In this document: positions 13,566 to 21,202 of the stretch, one piece after another
How positions within the stretch are numbered: position 1 is the first letter of the stretch
Layout of the letters: each line of letters starts with the position of its first letter
Source: DAOTEJ01 sp035454085
Lineage (GTDB): Bacteria; Pseudomonadota; Gammaproteobacteria; Burkholderiales; Burkholderiaceae_F
NCBI GenBank assembly: GCA_035454085.1
Contig: DAOTEJ010000041.1
Coordinates: 1-21,566, forward strand
Direction: 5' to 3'
DNA: 21,566 nt
The notes under the pieces: generated by a model
What the model saw: the letters and a program-made list of their open reading frames with translations, nothing else
What the model was told of the DNA's origin: nothing
Database searches by the model: none
Position numbers and translations under genes: made by a program

Positions 13566-14957
13566 ATGACACGCATCGACATCGACACCGCACGCCGCCT
13601 CCTGCTCAAGGCCGCCGGCGCCGGCGGACTGGGCGCACTGCTCGCAAGCTGCGGGGGAGGCTCGACCGACACCGAGGCCGCTCCCGTGCCGCTCGCCGCC
13701 GACGATGGCACGCAGACGGCACTGGGGACTTCGCGCACCACTGCCACTCTGGCGACCACGAGCCTGAAGGGCCGTGTGCTGGTGGTGGGCGGCGGCATGG
13801 CCGGCGCGGCCGTGGCGAAGTACCTGCGGCTGTGGGGCGGCAGCGGCGTGCAGGTGACGCTGATCGAACGCGCCACGAGCTACACCTCGAACATCATGAG
13901 CAACTTCGTGCTGACCGGGCAGAAGACGGTGGCACAACTCGGCTACAAGTACGACACCCTGGTCAGCAAGTACGGCATCAGCCGCGTGCAGGACGAGGTG
14001 CTGGCGATCGATCCGGTGGCCCGCAGCGTGACCCTGGCCAGCGGCGCCAAGCTCGCCTACGACCGGCTCGTGCTGGCGCCCGGCATCGACTTCATCTACG
14101 ACCCCATGGATGGCGGCATTCCGGGGCTGGAGACGCCGAGCGCGCAGGCAAAGATCCTCCACGCCTGGCAGGCGGGGCCGCAGTCGACGGCGCTGCGCAA
14201 CCAGATCCTCGCCATGCCCAGCGGCGGCGTCTTCGTGCTCACCATCCCGGCCAAGCCCTATCGCTGCCCGCCCGGACCCTACGAGCGCGCCTGCCTGGTG
14301 GCCGACTGGCTCAAGAAGAACCGTCCGGGCTCGAAGGTGATCATCCTCGACGCCAATCCGGGCATCACCGCCGAGGTGCACAGCTTCACCGACGCGTTCA
14401 CCAACGTGCACGCCGGCGTGACCGAGTACCACGCCAACGCGAGCATCCAGAGCATCGATCCGGCGACCATGACGCTCCATACCAACCTTGGTGCGATCAA
14501 GGCCCACGTGATCAACGCCATTCCGCCGCACAAGGCAGGGCGCATCGTCACGGCCAGCGGCCTGGCCGACGCCGGCGGTCGCTGGGCGCCGGTGAACGTG
14601 CTGAGCTACGAGTCCAAGCTCGCCGCCGGCGTGCACGTGATCGGCGACGCGGCGGCCACCGCCCAGCCCAAGGCCGGCCATATCGGCAATCAGCTCGGCA
14701 AGGTGTGCGCCGACGCGATCGTGCGTGCCTTTGCCGGCCAGTCGCCCGACCCCGCCCCGGTCACGAATTCGGCCTGCTACTCGCCGATCACCATGGACAC
14801 GGCATCCTGGCTCACGGCCGTGTTCCAGTACGACCCGGCCTCGGGCGGCATGGCGGTGGTGCAGGACTCGTTCCGCGAGGCCGAGCAGCGCTCGAAGGAC
14901 CACATCGAGGAAATGAACCGCTGGTTCGCGGCGCTGATGGCCGAGACCTACGCCTAG
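13566..14957 (+). CDS. fccB: Flavocytochrome c sulfide dehydrogenase flavoprotein subunit
   Basis: A 463-residue FAD protein that oxidises sulfide and hands electrons to its cytochrome partner. The N-terminus has a twin-arginine pair (R10-R11, followed by LLL) and then the lipobox LASC with Cys29 and a glycine/serine stretch, so it may be exported folded by Tat and then lipid-anchored. A Thr/Ala-rich linker precedes the FAD-binding Rossmann motif VVGGGMAGAAVAK (about 73-85). The redox-active cysteine pair expected of the family is present: C234 in YRCPPGPYERA and C404 in NSACYSPI. The second FAD motif GVHVIGDAA is near residue 358. The C-terminal FCSD flavin-binding domain is complete. The gene follows fccA after 9 bp; no sox genes are nearby. 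Confidence 0.88.
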   Translation: MTRIDIDTARRLLLKAAGAGGLGALLASCGGGSTDTEAAPVPLAADDGTQTALGTSRTTATLATTSLKGRVLVVGGGMAGAAVAKYLRLWGGSGVQVTLIERATSYTSNIMSNFVLTGQKTVAQLGYKYDTLVSKYGISRVQDEVLAIDPVARSVTLASGAKLAYDRLVLAPGIDFIYDPMDGGIPGLETPSAQAKILHAWQAGPQSTALRNQILAMPSGGVFVLTIPAKPYRCPPGPYERACLVADWLKKNRPGSKVIILDANPGITAEVHSFTDAFTNVHAGVTEYHANASIQSIDPATMTLHTNLGAIKAHVINAIPPHKAGRIVTASGLADAGGRWAPVNVLSYESKLAAGVHVIGDAAATAQPKAGHIGNQLGKVCADAIVRAFAGQSPDPAPVTNSACYSPITMDTASWLTAVFQYDPASGGMAVVQDSFREAEQRSKDHIEEMNRWFAALMAETYA

Positions 14958-14995
14958 AGACCCGCGGCGGCAGGCCCCGCGGCACCGGCCTTCGC

Positions 14996-15667
14996 CTAAG
15001 GCGCAGGCAGGTGCCCGGTCGCCACGTACAGCGTGCAGCCCTGCGTCGACCACGGCGCGTGGTGCGAGCCGTGCGGGCTGCGGATCCAGGTGCCGGCCGG
15101 GTAGGCGCCGTGCTCGTCCTCGAACACGCCGTCGATGACGAAGATCTCCTCGCCGCCGAAGTGCGTGTGCGGCTTGAACACCGTGCCCGGCGCCCAGCGC
15201 ACCAGCGCGGCGTGCGTGGTGCCGAACTGCGCGAGCGGCAGCACGGTGAGCCCGGGCACCAGGCCCGGCTGCCAGGCGCGCTCACCGGGGCGGACGGCCA
15301 CGCGGGTGGAATCGGCGGGATCGAGGTGGCCGAGCTTCACGAAGAGCCGGCAACCGGGCGCGCTCGCGGGTGCGTGGCTCGAGCCCACCGGATTGCGCGC
15401 GTAGCTGCCCGCGGGAAAGACGCCGGTCTCGTCCTCGAATTCGCCGCTGAGCACGATGAACTCCTCGCCGCCGGGGTGGGCGTGCGGCGCAAAGCGCGCA
15501 CCGGGCAGGTACTCGACCACGCTGGTGGCGCGGCCGGCCTCGGCGCGCTCGCGTTCCAGCCAGCGGCGGCGCACGCCGTCGGCGGGTGAGCCCTGCCAGG
15601 CGAGCGCGTCGGTGTCGATCACCACGCGCTCAGTGAAGTCGAGGTTGTAGGGCAGGTCGAGGTTCAT
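14996..15667 (-). CDS. Bicupin protein with two ChrR-like cupin domains
   Basis: A 223-residue soluble protein made of two related cupin units. The first contains FAPHAHPGGEEFIVLSGEFEDE, split across residues about 59-80, and the second FKPHTHFGGEEIFVIDGVFEDE about 110 residues on. Each has the H-x-H...E...H set expected to bind a metal, and each ends in a [LV]-G-H-L or T-G-H-L turn. The fold resembles the cupin half of the anti-sigma factor ChrR, but no N-terminal zinc-binding anti-sigma domain is present and no ECF sigma gene adjoins. It might be a small-molecule or oxygen-stress enzyme or sensor; the function is open. The ATG at 15667 has no strong ribosome binding site. It lies 112 bp after pncA on the same strand. 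Confidence 0.82.
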   Translation of the reverse strand: MNLDLPYNLDFTERVVIDTDALAWQGSPADGVRRRWLERERAEAGRATSVVEYLPGARFAPHAHPGGEEFIVLSGEFEDETGVFPAGSYARNPVGSSHAPASAPGCRLFVKLGHLDPADSTRVAVRPGERAWQPGLVPGLTVLPLAQFGTTHAALVRWAPGTVFKPHTHFGGEEIFVIDGVFEDEHGAYPAGTWIRSPHGSHHAPWSTQGCTLYVATGHLPAP

Positions 15668-15686
15668 GGCCAGATCATGCCGTGCA

Positions 15687-15707
15687 GTGCCAGGGCTTGG
15701 CTGGCAC
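15687..15707. promoter_or_regulatory. Perfect 7-7-7 inverted repeat upstream of the bicupin gene
   Basis: GTGCCAG (15687-15693) and CTGGCAC (15701-15707) form a perfect inverted repeat with a 7-base spacer, 20 to 40 bp upstream of the bicupin start and about 70 bp beyond the pncA stop on the minus strand. It could be an operator for the bicupin gene or a hairpin ending the pnt-pncA transcript. No T-tract supports the latter. Confidence 0.35.
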
Positions 15708-15779
15708 GAGGATCACAGGAGCGGCGTTTGGCCGCCAGCACGGCCCGGCCCGCCGGGGCGGCCACGCACGCCGCCGGCT

Positions 15780-15834
15780 TCAGACCTCGCCGCCCTCGAC
15801 CTCGGCGGCGTTGGCGCACACGATGCCGGCGTTC
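15780..15834. repeat. 55-bp duplicate of the pncA 3' end left of a scaffold gap
   Basis: These 55 bases are identical to 15935-15989 on the other side of the N-run and correspond to the last 17 codons and stop of pncA on the minus strand. The match ends exactly at both contig edges. This is the signature of two contigs overlapping by one k-mer that were joined with padding instead of being merged. It is not a gene fragment in the organism. Confidence 0.9.
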
Positions 15835-15934
15835 NNNNNNNNNNNNNNNNNNNNNNNNNNNNNNNNNNNNNNNNNNNNNNNNNNNNNNNNNNNNNNNNNN
15901 NNNNNNNNNNNNNNNNNNNNNNNNNNNNNNNNNN
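15835..15934. other. Scaffold gap of exactly 100 N
   Basis: One hundred undetermined bases, the conventional placeholder for a gap of unknown size. Because the flanks repeat each other, the true gap length is most likely minus 55 bp: nothing is missing, and 155 bp here are surplus. Confidence 0.97.
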
Positions 15935-16567
15935 TCAGACCTCGCCGCCCTCGACCTCGGCGGCGTTGGCGCACACGATGCCGGCGTTCGCGAAGGCCTG
16001 CAGGGCCGAGGCGAGCGAGCCGCCGGTGTCGATGGCGCGCGAGGCGTCGCGCACCACCACCACCTCGAATCCCGCGGCGCGCGCGTCGAGCGCGCTCCAG
16101 GCCACGCAAAAGTCCAGCGCCAGGCCCGCCAGGTAAACGCGGCGCACACCGCGCTCGCGCAGCAGACCAGCCAGCCCGGTGCGAGTCTTGCGGTCGGCCT
16201 CGAGGAAGGCGGAATAGCTGTCGGTGTGCGCGTGCCAGCCCTTGCGGATCACGGCTTGCGCCTGAGGCACCGCGAGGCGCTCGGCGAAGGCGGCGCCCGG
16301 CGTGCCCTGCACGCAGTGATCGGGCCACAGCACCTGGCGGCCGTAGGCCAGTTCGATCGTCGAGAACGGCGACTGGCCGCGGTGCGCCGAGGCAAACGAG
16401 ATGTGCCCCGGCGGGTGCCAGTCCTGGGTGAGGATCACGTCCTCGAAGCGCAGCGCGAGGCGGTTGATCAGCGGGACAATGGCGTCGCCGTCCTCCACGG
16501 CCAGCGCACCGCCCGGCAGGAAGTCGTTCTGCAGGTCGACGACGATCAGGGCGCTGGCGGGGCTCAT
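15935..16567 (-). CDS. pncA: Nicotinamidase
   Basis: A 210-residue cytoplasmic hydrolase converting nicotinamide to nicotinate and ammonia for NAD salvage. The catalytic triad is visible: D11 in LIVVDLQNDF, K109 in VIRKGWH and C154 in ALDFCVAWSA. Metal ligands D49 and H51 (TQDWHPPGHISF) and H84 (WPDHCVQG) are also present. The protein is the usual family length and complete, ending in TGA at the edge of the gap; the copy across the gap is an artefact. It starts 9 bp after the pntB stop, so it is probably the last gene of the transhydrogenase operon. This links NAD salvage with NAD(P)H balance. Confidence 0.93.
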   Translation of the reverse strand: MSPASALIVVDLQNDFLPGGALAVEDGDAIVPLINRLALRFEDVILTQDWHPPGHISFASAHRGQSPFSTIELAYGRQVLWPDHCVQGTPGAAFAERLAVPQAQAVIRKGWHAHTDSYSAFLEADRKTRTGLAGLLRERGVRRVYLAGLALDFCVAWSALDARAAGFEVVVVRDASRAIDTGGSLASALQAFANAGIVCANAAEVEGGEV

Positions 16568-16576
16568 GCCTGGGGG

Positions 16577-18004
16577 CTACTCCACCGCCTTGACCATGTC
16601 CTCCACGACCTTCTTGGCGTCGCCGAAGACCATCATGGTCTTGTCCATGTAGAACAGTTCGTTGTCCAGGCCGGCGTAGCCGCTGGCCATCGAGCGCTTG
16701 TTCACGATCACCTGGCGTGCCTTGTAGGCCTCGAGGATGGGCATGCCGGCGATCGGGCTCTTGGGGTCCTTGGCCGCGGGGTTCACCACGTCGTTGGCCC
16801 CCAGCACCAGCACCACGTCGGTGTCGCCGAACTCGGAGTTGATGTCCTCCATCTCGAACACCTGGTCGTAGGCCACCTCGGCCTCGGCCAGCAGCACGTT
16901 CATGTGGCCGGGCATGCGGCCCGCCACCGGGTGGATGGCGTACTTCACCGTGATGCCCTTCTCGGTGAGCTTGTCGGCCAGTTCCTTGAGCGGATGCTGG
17001 GCGCGCGCCACCGCCAGGCCGTAGCCCGGGACGATGATCACGGTCTCGGCGTTGGCGAGCATGAAGGCCGCGTCGTCGGACGAGCCGCTCTTGACCGGGC
17101 GCTGCGCCTGCGCGCCGCCGGTGGCGGCCACGGCCTCGCCGCCGAAGCCGCCCAGGATCACGTTGAAGAACGAGCGGTTCATCGCCTTGCACATGATGTA
17201 GCTGAGGATCGCGCCGGAAGAACCGACCAGCGAGCCCGCGATGATCAGCATGCTGTTGTTCAGGCTGAAGCCGATGCCCGCCGCCGCCCAGCCCGAGTAG
17301 CTGTTGAGCATGCTCACCACCACCGGCATGTCGGCCCCGCCGATGGGGATGATGATCAGCACGCCCAGCACGAAGGCGATGGCCAGCATCAGCACGAAGG
17401 GCGTCCAGCTTTGCGTGGCCACGAACCACACGCCCGCCGCGAGCATGGCGATGGCCAGCGCGAGGTTGACCATGTGCTGGCCGGCAAACACGACCGGCGC
17501 GCCCTGGAAGAGCCGGAACTTGTACTTGCCCGAGAGCTTGCCGAAGGCGATCACCGAGCCGCTGAAGGTGATCGCGCCCACGAAGGCGCCGATGAACAGC
17601 TCCACGCGGTTGCCCATCGGCAGCGCGCCGCCCTTCTCGACGATGTTGAAGGCCCAGGGCTCGGCCACGCAGGCCACCGCGATGAACACCGCGGCCAGGC
17701 CGATCATGCTGTGCATGAAGGCCACGAGTTCGGGCATCTTGGTCATCTCGACCTTCTTGGCCATCACCGTGCCGGCGGTGCCGCCGATCAGCAGGCCCAG
17801 GATCACCCAGCCCATGCCGGTGGTCGCCACCTGCGGTGCGAGCATGTAGATCAGCGCCACGGTGGTGAGCACGGCGATCGCCATGCCCGTCATGCCGAAG
17901 GCGTTACCCAGGCGCGAGGTGGATGGGTGCGAGAGGCCCTTGAGCGCCTGGATGAAGAAGACGCTGGCCACGAGATACAGCAGGACGACGAGATTCAGGC
18001 TCAT
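16577..18004 (-). CDS. pntB: NAD(P) transhydrogenase subunit beta
   Basis: A 475-residue subunit of proton-translocating transhydrogenase, which uses the proton gradient to drive NADP reduction by NADH. The N-terminal ~290 residues form multiple membrane helices of domain II. The C-terminal ~175 residues form the NADP-binding domain III, with VIIVPGYGLAVARAQHPL, HPVAGRMPGHMNVLLAEA and VVLVLGANDVVNPAA. The ATG at 18004 begins MSLNLVVLLYLVAS directly in the first membrane helix; earlier in-frame codons are antisense to or overlap pntAB and lack homology. It lies 17 bp after pntAB and 9 bp before pncA, in an operon. Confidence 0.95.
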   Translation of the reverse strand: MSLNLVVLLYLVASVFFIQALKGLSHPSTSRLGNAFGMTGMAIAVLTTVALIYMLAPQVATTGMGWVILGLLIGGTAGTVMAKKVEMTKMPELVAFMHSMIGLAAVFIAVACVAEPWAFNIVEKGGALPMGNRVELFIGAFVGAITFSGSVIAFGKLSGKYKFRLFQGAPVVFAGQHMVNLALAIAMLAAGVWFVATQSWTPFVLMLAIAFVLGVLIIIPIGGADMPVVVSMLNSYSGWAAAGIGFSLNNSMLIIAGSLVGSSGAILSYIMCKAMNRSFFNVILGGFGGEAVAATGGAQAQRPVKSGSSDDAAFMLANAETVIIVPGYGLAVARAQHPLKELADKLTEKGITVKYAIHPVAGRMPGHMNVLLAEAEVAYDQVFEMEDINSEFGDTDVVLVLGANDVVNPAAKDPKSPIAGMPILEAYKARQVIVNKRSMASGYAGLDNELFYMDKTMMVFGDAKKVVEDMVKAVE

Positions 18005-18021
18005 TGCGTTCGCTCCCTGCC

Positions 18022-18339
18022 TCAGTGCTTCTTCGCGGAGCCGGCCTTCGGCTCCTTTTTCTTGAACATCTCGAGCATGCGGCGCGTCACCAGGAAGCCG
18101 CCGAACACGTTCACCGCGGCCAGCGCCACCGCCGCCACGCCCATGAACTTGCCCAGTCCGGTCTCGGTGAGCGCGGCGGCGAGCATCGCGCCCACGATCA
18201 CGATCGCCGAGATGGCATTGGTCACGCTCATCAAGGGCGTGTGCAGGGCGGGCGTGACGTTCCACACCACGTGGTAGCCGACGTAGATCGCCAGCACGAA
18301 GATGATCAGGTTCCAGACGATGGGACTGATGGCTTCCAT
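18022..18339 (-). CDS. pntAB: NAD(P) transhydrogenase alpha subunit, membrane part
   Basis: A 105-residue membrane protein corresponding to the C-terminal membrane part of E. coli PntA, encoded separately as in the three-gene transhydrogenases of alpha- and betaproteobacteria. Three hydrophobic helices are visible (about 6-25, 34-55 and 60-82), with VWNVTPALHTPLMSVTNAIS and ITVIV-like family segments and a Lys-rich tail (FKKKEPKAGSAKKH). The ATG at 18339 has an aggag ribosome binding site 8 bp upstream that lies across the end of the nitronate monooxygenase gene. Only 5 bp separate the two genes. Together with PntAA and PntB it completes the complex. Confidence 0.93.
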   Translation of the reverse strand: MEAISPIVWNLIIFVLAIYVGYHVVWNVTPALHTPLMSVTNAISAIVIVGAMLAAALTETGLGKFMGVAAVALAAVNVFGGFLVTRRMLEMFKKKEPKAGSAKKH

Positions 18340-18344
18340 GCGTG

Positions 18345-19427
18345 TCACTCCTGAAGGAGAGCTTCGAATTCGTTCCATACGCGCCGCACCGTGTCGGCGG
18401 CGGGCGCGCTCGAGGCCAGGGCCACGCCCTGGCCGGCCCACAGCGCGAGGCCGTCGGCCCGGCCGGCGGCGGCCGCGGCGCGGCGCAGCCCGCCGGTGAG
18501 CGCGTTCTGAATGGGGTAGGCGGGCGCGGGCACGCCGCTAGCTTCGAGCGTGTCCATCAGGCGGTTGCCGATGCCGCGCGCCGGCCGGCCGCTGATCGCA
18601 GTGGTCATGCGCGTAGACGCGTCATCGGCGTGGCGGCAGGCGTCCTTCCAGGCCGCGGGCGCGCCGCTCTCGGGCGCGCGCAGCAGGGCCGTGCCCAGCA
18701 CGACGCCGGCGGCGCCGAGCGTCAGCGCCGCGGCGATGCCCGCGCCGTCCATCACCGCGCCGGCCGCCACCAGCGGCACGCCGGCCACGCGGGCGGCCTG
18801 CGGCAGCAGGGCAAACAGGCCGACCTGCGCGCCCTCGGGCGGCGACTCGAAGTAGGCGCGGTGCCCGCCGGCCTCGTGGCCCTGGGCCACCACCGCGTGG
18901 CAGCCGGCCTCGCGCAGCACCTTGACCTCGCGCACCGTGTTGGCCGATCCGATCAGGATCGCGCCCTGGGCGCGCAGCGCCTCGGCCTCGCGCTCGCGCA
19001 GGCCGCCGAAGGTGTAGCTCACCACCGGCACGCGCGCCGCCTCGACCGCCGCGAACTGCCGATCGAAATCCGGCGCGAAGTCCGCCGGCAGTTCCACCGG
19101 GCTCAGGCCCAGGTCGACGCGCAGCGGCGCGATCACCGCCAGCATGCGTTCGATGGCGGCCATCTCGGGCCGCGGCTGGGGCGTGATGAACAGGTTCACC
19201 GCGAAGGGCCGGGAGGTCAGCGCGCGCACCTCGCGGATCGCGGTCTCGATCTGCGCCGGCTCCATCATTCCGCAGGCGAGCGACCCCAGCCCGCCGGCCT
19301 CGCTCACCGCCGCCACGAGTTGCGGCGTGCTCACGCCGGCCATGGGCGCACCGACGATGGGCAGGCGCACGCCCAGCAGGCCCGTGAGCGCCGCCGCACG
19401 CGCGCGCAGTTCGGCGGCGAGCGTCAT
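18345..19427 (-). CDS. Nitronate monooxygenase (2-nitropropane dioxygenase family)
   Basis: A 360-residue FMN-dependent TIM-barrel enzyme. Family motifs are visible: PIVGAPMAGVSTPQLVAAVSEAG, given here across residues about 23-45, then VVAQGHEAGGHRA with the likely catalytic His near residue 185, and LVAAGAVMDG with GAAGVVLGTALLRA, which bind FMN phosphate. Nitronate monooxygenases detoxify alkyl nitronates such as propionate 3-nitronate; related members act as NADH:quinone reductases, so the precise reaction is uncertain. It starts 45 bp after pntAA and ends 5 bp before pntAB, that is, inside the transhydrogenase operon. The placement hints at a link to NAD(P)H or quinone redox, but may be coincidental. 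Confidence 0.9.
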   Translation of the reverse strand: MTLAAELRARAAALTGLLGVRLPIVGAPMAGVSTPQLVAAVSEAGGLGSLACGMMEPAQIETAIREVRALTSRPFAVNLFITPQPRPEMAAIERMLAVIAPLRVDLGLSPVELPADFAPDFDRQFAAVEAARVPVVSYTFGGLREREAEALRAQGAILIGSANTVREVKVLREAGCHAVVAQGHEAGGHRAYFESPPEGAQVGLFALLPQAARVAGVPLVAAGAVMDGAGIAAALTLGAAGVVLGTALLRAPESGAPAAWKDACRHADDASTRMTTAISGRPARGIGNRLMDTLEASGVPAPAYPIQNALTGGLRRAAAAAGRADGLALWAGQGVALASSAPAADTVRRVWNEFEALLQE

Positions 19428-19472
19428 GCGCGCAGCCTCGCAAAGGCAGGGCGGGCTTGCTTCACGCGGCGC

Positions 19473-20591
19473 TCAGTTCTGCCGCACCAGCTGGCCGCCG
19501 GTGCACATCAGGCAGGCGGCCACGATGTCGTCTTCGCGGTTGATCGTGAACTGGCCGTCCTTGTCGATCACGAGCTTGAGGAAGTCGAGCAGGTTGCGCG
19601 CGTACAGCGCCGAGGCGTCGGTGGGCACCAGGGCCGGCAGGTTGGGCTGGCCGATGATCTTCACACCGTGCTTGATCACGGTCTTGCCCAGTTCCGAGCA
19701 GGCGCAGTTGCCGCCCTGCTCGGCCGCCATGTCGAGGATCACCGAGCCGGGCTTCATGCTCTTGACCATCTCTTCGGTCACCAGCACCGGCGCCTTGCGG
19801 CCGGGGATCAGCGCGGTGGTGATCACCACGTCGGCGGCGGCGATGCGCTTGGCCACCTCGGCGGCCTGGCGCTGCATCCAGCTCGCGGGCATGGGGCGGG
19901 CGTAGCCGCCCACGCCGGCGGCGGCCTCGCGCTCCTCGTCGGTCTCGTAGGGCACGTCGATGAACTTGGCGCCGAGCGACTCGATCTGCTCCTTCACCGC
20001 GGGGCGCACGTCGCTCGCCTCGATCACCGCGCCCAGGCGCTTGGCGGTGGCAATGGCCTGCAGGCCGGCCACCCCCGCGCCCAGGATCACCACCCGCGCG
20101 GCCTTCACGGTGCCGGCGGCGGTCATCAGCATGGGCATGAAGCGGCCATAGGTGTCGGCGGCCAGCAGCACGGCCTTGTAGCCCGCCACGTTGGCCTGCG
20201 ACGAGAGCACGTCCAGGCTCTGCGCGCGCGAGGTGCGCGGCGCGGCCTCGAGCGCGAAGGCGGTGAGGCCGGCGCCGTTCATGGCCGCCAGGCCCTCGTT
20301 GTTGAAGGGCTCGAGCATGCCCACCAGCACCGCGCCGGACTTCATCTGCGGCAGTTCGGCGGCCGAGGGCCGGCGCACCTTGAGCACCAGTTCGGCGCCC
20401 AACGCGGCGGTGGCGTCGACGATCTGCGCGCCCGCGGCGGCGTAGGCCTCGTCGGGGTAGGCCGCGGCCACGCCGGCGCCGGATTGCACCAGCACCTCGT
20501 GCTTGGCGGTGGTGAGCTTCTTGACGGTCTCGGGCGTCGCGGCGACGCGCGTTTCCCCTGCCTGGGTCTCGGCCGGCACTCCGATGCGCAT
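19473..20591 (-). CDS. pntAA: NAD(P) transhydrogenase alpha subunit, NAD-binding part
   Basis: A 372-residue soluble domain I of proton-translocating transhydrogenase, which binds NAD(H). It starts with MRIGVPAETQAGETRVA, typical of the alanine dehydrogenase/PNT N-terminal domain. TSRAQSLDVLSSQANVAGYKAV (split around residues 122-143), the Rossmann motif VVILGAGVAGLQAIATAKRLGA (about 169-190) and the C-terminal EDDIVAACLMCTGG are all family signatures. The three-gene form has this domain on a separate chain, and the membrane part is found 1.1 kb further along the operon, after the nitronate monooxygenase. A gggggg-rich ribosome binding site precedes the ATG. It is divergent from nudJ. Confidence 0.94.
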   Translation of the reverse strand: MRIGVPAETQAGETRVAATPETVKKLTTAKHEVLVQSGAGVAAAYPDEAYAAAGAQIVDATAALGAELVLKVRRPSAAELPQMKSGAVLVGMLEPFNNEGLAAMNGAGLTAFALEAAPRTSRAQSLDVLSSQANVAGYKAVLLAADTYGRFMPMLMTAAGTVKAARVVILGAGVAGLQAIATAKRLGAVIEASDVRPAVKEQIESLGAKFIDVPYETDEEREAAAGVGGYARPMPASWMQRQAAEVAKRIAAADVVITTALIPGRKAPVLVTEEMVKSMKPGSVILDMAAEQGGNCACSELGKTVIKHGVKIIGQPNLPALVPTDASALYARNLLDFLKLVIDKDGQFTINREDDIVAACLMCTGGQLVRQN

Positions 20592-20640
20592 GGATTCCCC
20601 CCGTGTGTCCTGGCCGGCGGGGCATGCGGCCCCAGCCGGT

Positions 20641-20646
20641 AAAATT
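20641..20646 (+). promoter_or_regulatory. Candidate -10 box (TAAAAT) for nudJ-mnmA
   Basis: GGTAAAATTGCGG stands out as the only AT-rich stretch in the 128-bp divergent region between pntAA and nudJ. TAAAAT differs from TATAAT at one base and would give a leader of about 65-70 nt for nudJ. No good -35 box lies at 16-18 bp upstream. An 8-bp palindrome GCTTAAGC (20656-20663) follows just downstream and could hold an operator or serve the opposite strand. Confidence 0.4.
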
Positions 20647-20719
20647 GCGGCCTAGCTTAAGCGAAAACCCGCGACCACCCCGCCGCCGCGAGCGGTGCGC
20701 TTGATCCACACCCCCCAAC

Positions 20720-21202
20720 ATGTCCTCCAGCGTCTGGAAGCCCTCGGTCACCGTGGCCGCCGTCATCGAGCGCCACGGCCGCTTCCTGCTGGTCGAGGAA
20801 GAGACCTCGCACGGCCTGCGCCTGAACCAGCCCGCGGGCCACCTGGAGCCGGCCGAGACCCTGCTGCAGGCCGTGGTGCGCGAGACCCTGGAAGAGACCA
20901 CCCACGCCTTCACGCCCACCGCGCTGCTGGGCGTCTACATGGGCCGGGGCAACGGCAGCCGCCGCGGCGAGGGCCCGATCACCTACCTGCGCTTTGCCTA
21001 CACCGGCGAACTGGGCGAGGAGGTGCCGGGACGCCGCCTGGACGCCGAGATCGTGCGCACCCTGTGGCTCACGCCCGAGGAAATCCGCGCCCGGCTCGCC
21101 ATGCACCGCAGCCCGCTGGTGATGAAGTGCGTGGACGACCACCTGGGCGGCCAGCGCTACCCGCTCGACGTGGTGTGGACCCACCCGAGCGTCGCCCGAT
21201 GA
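20720..21202 (+). CDS. nudJ: NUDIX hydrolase, NudJ type
   Basis: A 160-residue phosphohydrolase. The Nudix box runs from G40 (GHLEPAE, then REtLEET at R54-T60), with the final Gly replaced by Thr, which is usual in the NudJ group. E. coli NudJ hydrolyses nucleoside tri- and diphosphates and HMP-pyrophosphate. Its gene also lies next to mnmA in E. coli, and here the stop codon overlaps the mnmA start by 4 bp (ATGA), so the synteny supports the assignment. The ATG at 20720 is the natural start; the ribosome binding site is weak. The substrate is not determined by sequence alone. Confidence 0.87.
   Translation: MSSSVWKPSVTVAAVIERHGRFLLVEEETSHGLRLNQPAGHLEPAETLLQAVVRETLEETTHAFTPTALLGVYMGRGNGSRRGEGPITYLRFAYTGELGEEVPGRRLDAEIVRTLWLTPEEIRARLAMHRSPLVMKCVDDHLGGQRYPLDVVWTHPSVAR

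Noticed and set aside
14958..14995. CCGCGG repeated around a 9-base spacer between fccB and the bicupin gene, as a bidirectional terminator
   Set aside because: The element is only a short self-complementary hexamer in very GC-rich DNA with no T-tract, so it is easily expected by chance.
15702..15717. TGGCACG resembling the -24 element of a sigma54 promoter
   Set aside because: No GC of the -12 element lies at the required distance and the direction would read into the antisense of pncA. The match is part of the inverted repeat.
15780..15834. A duplicated pncA fragment or a target-site duplication
   Set aside because: The copies abut a 100-N placeholder exactly, so contig overlap explains them better than any biological duplication.
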